Source: Calendula officinalis (taxonomy: Eukaryota; Streptophyta; Magnoliopsida; Asterales; Asteraceae). Taken from it: DNA of 64,000 bases. Position 1 is the first letter of the stretch, and every line of letters begins with the position of its first letter. Shown in pieces: positions 57,647 through 64,000 of this stretch. The stretch lies in contig OY970826.1 of assembly GCA_963853835.1 (NCBI GenBank), positions 2,526,001 through 2,590,000 of the forward strand, written 5' to 3'. The notes beneath the pieces were generated by a model, which saw only the letters and a list, made by a program, of their open reading frames with translations, was not told the origin of the DNA and searched no databases. A program made the position numbers and the translations under genes.

Positions 57647-60170
57647 TGTAGTCGCGCTTTTTCCGTAAGGTGGCGTAACGGGATCACACGTGGCAAATAA
57701 TAATTGGAGCTTGGAATTGTTTTTTTGTTTGATAGAATTATCAAAATAGAAAAATAAAAGTTAAGATGTCTTGTTTCAAAGATTTGTCGAATGCTTTATA
57801 TAGTAGTAAGATAAAAAAAAGAGGTATGGTTTATTCTTAACAGAAAAATAGATAGGTTTGAGGATACTGCCTGCTTGAATATCACTGCATGAATCGAACC
57901 ACTAACTTACTAACTTCCCGTTAAAGAAAAAGAAAAAACTCAAGGTGGTAGGTCATGTGAGTTTAAGTACCAGGACAAATGAAGTAGATTAGAAGCCATT
58001 AAAAATAACTAATATAAAAAATATTTTTTCCCCCGAAATAGATTTGTCCGACTTCAATTTCCCAAAATTGATCATACGATTTAATGATTTTTTGTGCGAT
58101 TAAACTAATATTTTTTACGACCAGATGCCATTGTCAAATTTCATATAGAGTCACACAGGTGGTACTGGCACGGTTTATTTTGGAAAAAAATTAAAAGTAA
58201 ACTTTTTTTTTTTTTTGGAACTTTGGATTTAATAGATTTACTTTTTGGAAATTATCATTAGAAAAATTTGAAAGTTAAGTTTTTTTTTTTTTTGAGAAAA
58301 TACATTATGAAGTAGTAAGATAAGATATACTTTTTTGTGTCGATCAAAGGTAAAGTATAAAGCTTATGAGCTTGTCATACTATTTATACGTGATTGTTTG
58401 ATTACTTAATTAAGTTATATTTATCTTCCTTGAACAAATCACTACCTATTAACTTAATGATAACTTCAGTTTATCACCTTAATTAAATTGAGTTTAATAA
58501 AATTGTTTTATGTCAACACATTTTACTTTTAATAATAAAACTTTTATCATATCTAATAAGCATTTTCTTTGTTTAAGTAAAAATAGAAAGTTCATGAGCT
58601 TGTTACAATACTTATAAAAATATAATAATTAAAGACTTCACATCTATAATGATTATATCCAATCCCGTCAAAGATAGCGTATAAAAATTATGAGATGTAC
58701 GTAAACAACCATATTTATACTTCTGAGTAGGGTGACTGCTTTTCAAAAGACCTGCAATAAAAGTATGTGGTGGGAAATTGTGTGATGTAGTAATTAAAAA
58801 CCTTAGATTTAATAATTATTATATAAAAACACCATATTTTAAAAAGAGATTCTCGTATTCAGCCTTTTGGAAAGCATGCAGAAAAAGGAATCGGGAGAAA
58901 AAAGCACATTAACAGTCAAAGATGGCCACATATATATTCTTATGTTTTTTGTAAGCTTTGCATGTATCCATTAAAGGTGTGGCTTGCTTTGTCACCTTTT
59001 CCTTAAAGTATTCTTCGTTTATAAGTTAGGGTGATATGTGAGTAATCTAATAGGGTCTGAGTTCAAATCTCGCTCGTATGAAATACTAAGTTATCTAAGG
59101 GCTTTCTAGCATGTTGATATGTGAGTGGCTCATTAATCGAGAGGTTGTAGCTCAAGGCTCGTATTAGATAGTATTTTGTATAGATTTGCAAATAATTGCA
59201 GTAAGAAAAACAATAATTTATAGGTTATTGAGTACCGTAGGAATGTCGATTATTATTAGGAATGTCGATTATTAGAGTGTTTTCTTGAAAGGTGATTAGC
59301 AAGGCCGATCCTTAGTTTGTCGGCCCTATGCAAAAATTTGATTTTGGGGCACCTATTGTGATTATAAAAATAAATATCAAAGCAAAAAAATTATAATGCA
59401 CTACACATTATAGTCTGTTTTTATATCAAACTCATATTTTATATACTATTTTTTTAAATATAGATGTTGTATATTATATATAACTTTTTTCATATTGTGA
59501 GCCCGTGGGGTCTCAATTTAAAATTATAGTTTTGAGGCATATACTATCACCCCATGGCCGGAGGTCCGGAAGTGCTAATTAAGAAGATCATTCAAGTATT
59601 TATTTAGCACAATCAAACCGATAACATTGAAAATATGCTTGTTATGCATTTTTAATATGAAAATATACTAAATCCAGTTATTACTATTTTCTAAATCGTG
59701 TTTTTAGTAAATAATCACCAAATAGTTAATTTATATGGTGTTGACCAAGAAGCTAAGCATGTGTGTTAATTTTTGTACTATATTTTTTTATGTATATAGT
59801 ATACAATACACATATTAATGCAAACTATATAAACACATGTGCTGTATAAATTAAAAAGTGTGAGAGCATATGTCCGGTTTCCCCAACATTTAATGACTAC
59901 ATAGTTTTAATACGTTGGATTTAGCCCGCCATAAATACATAACAGAGGCCCAAGTTATATCTAGCCCATTAGGTTATTAACCTCAATCAATGGTTGAACC
60001 ACCAAATGGGTCGATTGGATTAGTTTAATAGTGTAACCTTTGTATCTCCTAAATACAAACTCAATATAGCTACAAGTTTACTAGTCTACAAGTTTATAAT
60101 CATGTACCATACATGACCGAACTAGTAATAAGTTGAACTTTTTAGTTTTAATTATATTCTCTGTTTAGAC
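57647..60170. other. Intergenic, AT-rich
   Basis: No gene recognised. tRNA-like B-box phrases lie near 57885-57900 (minus) and 59067-59090 (gagttcaaatctcgctc), which suggests SINE remnants. Otherwise nothing is seen. Confidence 0.3.
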
Positions 60171-60180
60171 CGTGCACATC

Positions 60181-60405
60181 ATATCCTAATTATAATAATA
60201 TATTAAAATAAACATGACAAAATTGTTTTCATATATTTTATACTTCAAGATAAGTTGATACGTATTATGTTAGCTGCAATACATCAAATTATCCTAATTA
60301 TAATAATATATTAAAATAAACATGACAAAATTGTTCTCATATATTATATACTTTAAAATAAGTTTGATACATATTATGTTACATGAAATACGTCAAATTA
60401 TCGTA
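60181..60405. repeat. Tandem duplication, about 112-bp unit
   Basis: Two copies of 'atcctaattataataatata ... aaacatgacaaaattgtt ... tacgtattatgttag', starting at about 60181 and about 60293, about 88-90 percent alike by eye. Confidence 0.75.
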
Positions 60406-60451
60406 TTCCTAAAACTAACCTGAAAAAAAAGTTGTCAGACTATATTAAATA

Positions 60452-60764
60452 ATTCATCCGTATCAAAATAAGTGACACACTTTCCATTTTAGGATATATC
60501 AAAATAAATGACACAGATTGAAAATTTCCTTATTTGGTAAAAGCAGTGGGACCCATACCCACTAACTATCCACTTTAATACAATGAAATTACCCTTATAC
60601 CCTTACTTTTAATTTTAAAACTCATTAATATCACTTTATTCAAGAAAAGTGGGACCTCTTCTCCACTAATTATGTACTTTAATATATTTTAACCTCTATT
60701 TTAATCTTTTACCTCAAAAAATGTGTAAGTCAATTTGTGTCACTTATTTTGATACGGAGGAAGT
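60452..60764. mobile_element. Stowaway-like MITE upstream of the LPA3-like gene
   Basis: Left 'catccgtatcaaaataagtg' and right 'cacttattttgatacggagg' are inverted repeats. The interior is AT-rich. It lies 300 bp upstream of the LPA3-like ATG. Confidence 0.75.
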
Positions 60765-61036
60765 ACTCAAAATCTTTAATATTGTTTCACTAAACAAAAC
60801 AAAGATACTCAATAAATAAATTCGAAAGGAAAATGATAATATAATCTAATTTATCAACTTAAAAACTTAAATGAATAAAAAGAATTACTAAAAAATTAAT
60901 CATATTATATTATTACTCAATTAGAAATTAACATAAAGTATTAGAAACAAAATCAAAATATTAAAATAATGTTCTAATTTTCAACTGTCAATCACCAACT
61001 GATACCAAAACCTTCAAATCGTTATCTTTCCTCCAC

Positions 61037-61064
61037 CTCAAGTTCTCTCCTCTTTCTCTCTCTA
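61037..61064 (+). promoter_or_regulatory. Pyrimidine patch before the LPA3-like start
   Basis: A CT-rich run (caagttctctcctctttctc and on) lies directly upstream of the ATG, as is common in the core promoter or leader of plant housekeeping and photosynthesis genes. No TATA box was placed. Confidence 0.4.
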
Positions 61065-61067
61065 AAA

Positions 61068-63751
61068 ATGGCTATGGCTTCTTCATTCTCTCTCTCATCA
61101 TCGCGCCATAATCTCACTCCATCTCCTCCTTTCTCTCTCTTCCCCGTTAGATTACTCTTCAATTCGTCTCAAATTTCAATTTTCCCCAATAAATTTGCAG
61201 TAAATTCAATCAAATGCAGCAGCAATGAAGCTTCTCCTGCTCCAAAAACTGCTCGAAAACTTGGTGTTTCAGTTTATAAACCGAAATCATATGAAGTTCT
61301 TGTTACAGATGCTGCTAATTCGCTTGCTTGTGCTCTTGATGAGGGCAAAACACGCGTTGAGATTGATTTCCCGTAAGTTTATTCTCTTAAGCATTTTATC
61401 GAACAGTTTACGGTCATTGTTGGATGTTGATTTAGCTTGTAATTTAGCGAGAAGTTAGTTATTAGGTTAACGTTCCTCTTTTTATGAAGCAATTAGTATG
61501 ATGCCCATTATAAACTAGTAATAGTTTTATTTATGAAAGTTGTTTAAAAAGAACAAGTAAATTTGGACAAATCGTGGAAATTAATGCAAAAATAACCGTT
61601 ATGTTTGACAAATTCCGTTAAAAATCACTCATTGAGGGAAAATGGCCAATAAATCATCAAACGAGAGTAAGTTCAAAATCAAATTTTGACAAATTTAAGA
61701 AAGAAAGTTTAGTTTTTTATAAATTTAGGGGTGATATTTTTATTTTTGACAAATTTAGGCACCCAAATATAGTGCAACTTTGACAAATTGTCCTATATTT
61801 TTTTATAATTAAACTTACTTTTATGATTTGGTACTTCACATTGTGGAATTTGTAGTCTTATGGCGTGTTTGTTTGCAGCTTAATGGAACCATTCAGCGCT
61901 GAATGCTTAATCATTCGGCATTCAGTGCGTTTGTTTAACGTTTCTGAATAAAGTATATGCTGAATGGGACAACAAAAAGCTGCTGAATCATTCTTCCTTA
62001 GAACATATGCTGAATCATTAAGCAGTCAGAATTCTTATAAAAAAGTTTCTCACATTCAAAACAAGTTTTATACAAAACATCTTAATCATTCAGACCGTTG
62101 AATCATTAAGCACTTAATCATTTTGTTCCTATCAAACAGCACCTTAGGTTACCTTTCTTGGCTGTTTTCCCTTGTTCTGTGAGCATTATGCTAAGAATGT
62201 TTAGTTTCTAAATTGTAACACAGAAACACGAGAAGTTAATCACTCTTTGTTTATCAATGGCAACATCTTGTAAATAACCAAATTAATTTCAACTTTGGAT
62301 ATTTGTCGAGATGTAATCCTAAATTGTAAATTAATGATATAACAGGCCGTTGCCTACCAGCATTTCTTCATATAAGGTATTTTCGTAGCCTTCATGCTTT
62401 TTTAATGATTCTGTTAAATGGAAGTTTCTAGAAGCTTTTTCGTTTGTTAGTAAAAAGCTCCAATTGTATGAAATTGTGAAGGGATCTTCAGACGAATTTA
62501 GTGATGCCAATGTTCAACTTGCATTAGCTGTTGTTAGAAAGCTTCAAGAGAATAGGGAAACACGAGCTTGCATTGTAAGATTGCATCTCTTTTATTTTTA
62601 TTTTTTATAAATTTTTCTTCATTGACTATATCTACTAGAGGTTGAAAATTGTTAGGTTGGGGTAACATGTCATAATGGGTCATTTTTGTTCAAGTCAAAA
62701 CGGTCAGGTTGACCCGAAAAGCTGAAACATCTTTTGTGCAGAGTTTTACCATTTTTCTAGAGAAAATTTCATAAAATAACAATATACTTTAAGCAGTGGT
62801 CCATTTTGGAAATTATAAGGTCCATTTTGGAAATTACAAGATTTTCAACAATCTACTTTGGTTATTATAGTGTTAAAAAACGTAAAAATAATAACCAAAT
62901 AAGCCCAAAACGTTTTTTTTTCCCAGTTACCATTTACAGAGGAAAATAATGTTAATTACCAAAGTAGGTTGACTAAAAACTTATAATTACCAAGACAAAC
63001 TTAGAAAGTTACACCAAACATAATCCTATATTTCATTAATAATCTAGTCTTCTGAATAAAATGATTTAGGAGGTTTTATGCATTAAACCTAACACTTTGG
63101 GAGACTTTCGACCCGTTATAACCAAAATCAACCCGTTTATAAGTAAATGGGTCGAATTTGCATTGTTTGATGTAGGTGTTTCCTGACAATCCAGAAAAAC
63201 GTAGAGCCTCAGAGCTATTTAAATTGGCTATTGATTTGGTAACTCATTAATCTATTTAAAACTAATTTATTTAAGAATTTATAGAATTTTATTCAATTTA
63301 AAGAATTTTATTTTTGGATGTAATTGAATATATCATTTTTTTGTTTCCAGATTGATGGAATTACTATCGGTTCTTTGGATGATATTCCAACTACTCCTGT
63401 TGGTTCTTTCTTCAGATCTATAAGGAAAACACTTGATTTTGATTTTGATGATGAAAATGAAGGTTAGCCGTCTAAAATAACAACATATTTTTACATAACC
63501 AACAACCTGATGAGGTGGCAAGTGACATGTCATATTTTTTTGTCCCATTTGAGTCACTAAAAGACGGTTATGTGTTCACTTTATCTTGTTTTAACAGCTA
63601 TATAACAGAATAACAATCTTTTATTAGATTACTCTTTTCATAATTGACCATTTTTGTGATGACAGAAAGATGGAAGTCTGACAAACCACCAACAATATTT
63701 GTATTCATCAGTTGCAGCACCCGTGAACTTGCTACCATCGAGACGTATCTG
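61068..63751 (+). CDS. LPA3: LPA3-like DUF1995 chloroplast protein, exons 1-6 (partial)
   Basis: Exons read here are 61068-61372, 62346-62376, 62482-62574, 63176-63238, 63351-63462 and 63666-63751. All GT-AG phases agree and give the first 230 residues. The gene continues beyond the window. The Ser-rich, Arg-containing N-terminus (MAMASSFSLSSSRHNL...) is a typical chloroplast transit peptide. The mature part begins near VYKPKSYEVLVTDAANSL and runs through DFPPLPTSISSYK, GITIGSLDDIPTTPVGSFF and IFVFISCSTREL, characteristic of DUF1995. In Arabidopsis, LPA3 assists photosystem II assembly (insertion of CP43) in the thylakoid. Other DUF1995 proteins exist, for example the chloroplast adenylate kinase AMK5 carries such a domain, so the symbol is an inference from likeness. 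The ATG lies in good context (aaaaATGGC). Confidence 0.8.
61861..62143. mobile_element. PIF/Tourist-type MITE in LPA3 intron 1
   Basis: The ends tggcgtgtttgtttg / caaacagcacc are partly inverted and flanked by TTA (61858-61860 and 62144-62146). The interior has repeated 'cattcagcgctgaatg' and 'gaatcattaagca' motifs in both directions. Confidence 0.6.
62752..63010. repeat. Foldback repeat FB2 copy (LPA3 intron 3)
   Basis: Arms 'aacaatatactttaagcagt', 'ggtccattttggaaattata' and the inverted 'aattaccaagacaaact' side, as in the ABCC intron copies. The right end is decayed. Confidence 0.5.
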
Positions 63752-64000
63752 GTAGGTGGCAAAACGGGTCAAAACAAGTAAAATATATGGGAATGGATTG
63801 AAACATGCGGGCCCGAAACACTTTTTCCAAGTAAAAGTTGTATAAATAATTGGTGTATTAAATACGACTATATAAGTTATATTATTTAAATAAGAATATA
63901 ATTTTTGAAAATAAAATGATATATTCGTTAAAGGTACTTGGGTGACTTTCAACCTATTTGACCCGTTTTCTTTCTTACTGCTATCTCACCTGTTAGATAT
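63752..64000 (+). other. LPA3 intron 6, truncated by window end
   Basis: After the donor gtaggt at 63752 there is AT-rich intron sequence with 'gggtcaaaac' and 'caacctatttgacccgtttt' type dispersed repeats. No further exon is seen. Confidence 0.5.

Noticed and set aside
1..64000. CRISPR array, bacterial operons or phage genes
   Set aside because: Introns, LTR retrotransposons and plant gene families show nuclear plant DNA; no spaced identical repeats of CRISPR type are present.

Overview
The window is nuclear DNA of a flowering plant, most likely a eudicot. Genes have many short GT-AG introns. The protein-coding genes are plant families: a CBL-interacting kinase, a plant ABCC transporter, a DUF1995 chloroplast protein and a PEARLI-4 protein. 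The non-genic DNA is AT-rich and packed with LTR retrotransposons, MITE-like foldbacks and tRNA-derived SINE-like pieces. The many short 'gacccgtt / gggtca' repeats look like those common in Asteraceae, but the family cannot be proven from the sequence. A 200-N assembly gap lies at 6297-6496.

Layout. 1-1.6 kb: last exon of a PEARLI-4-like gene (+). 1.6-6.7 kb: intergenic repeats. 6.7-10.6 kb: complete three-exon CIPK kinase gene (-). 11.2-11.8 kb: GC-rich locally duplicated block. 12.4-31.6 kb: a Ty3/gypsy Tat-lineage retrotransposon (gag-pol on -, with a decayed, apparently spliced antisense ORF on +). Its gag is split by a younger Tekay-type chromovirus (21.4-30.9 kb, +). Both insertions have perfect 5-bp target duplications. 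31.9-33.1 kb: solo LTR related to the Tekay element but in the opposite direction. 34-37.5 kb: decayed Ty1/copia fragments. 39.3-56.6 kb: complete ABCC13-like ABC transporter gene (-), reconstructed here as 36 exons whose phases all agree and encode about 1454 residues. One of its introns has the hallmarks of a minor-spliceosome AT-AC intron, and several others carry MITEs. 56.7-57.6 kb: TIR element with TTA target duplication about 120 bp upstream of the transporter ATG. 61.1-63.8 kb: first six exons of an LPA3-like (DUF1995) chloroplast gene (+), continuing past the window.

The host genes do not form an operon or an evident pathway. They are an ordinary plant gene neighbourhood separated by transposon DNA. 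The most notable items are the predicted AT-AC intron, the antisense spliced ORF of the Tat element, the nested insertion, and the single in-frame stop in an otherwise intact chromovirus. All splice sites and repeat borders were read by eye, so single-base errors are possible.
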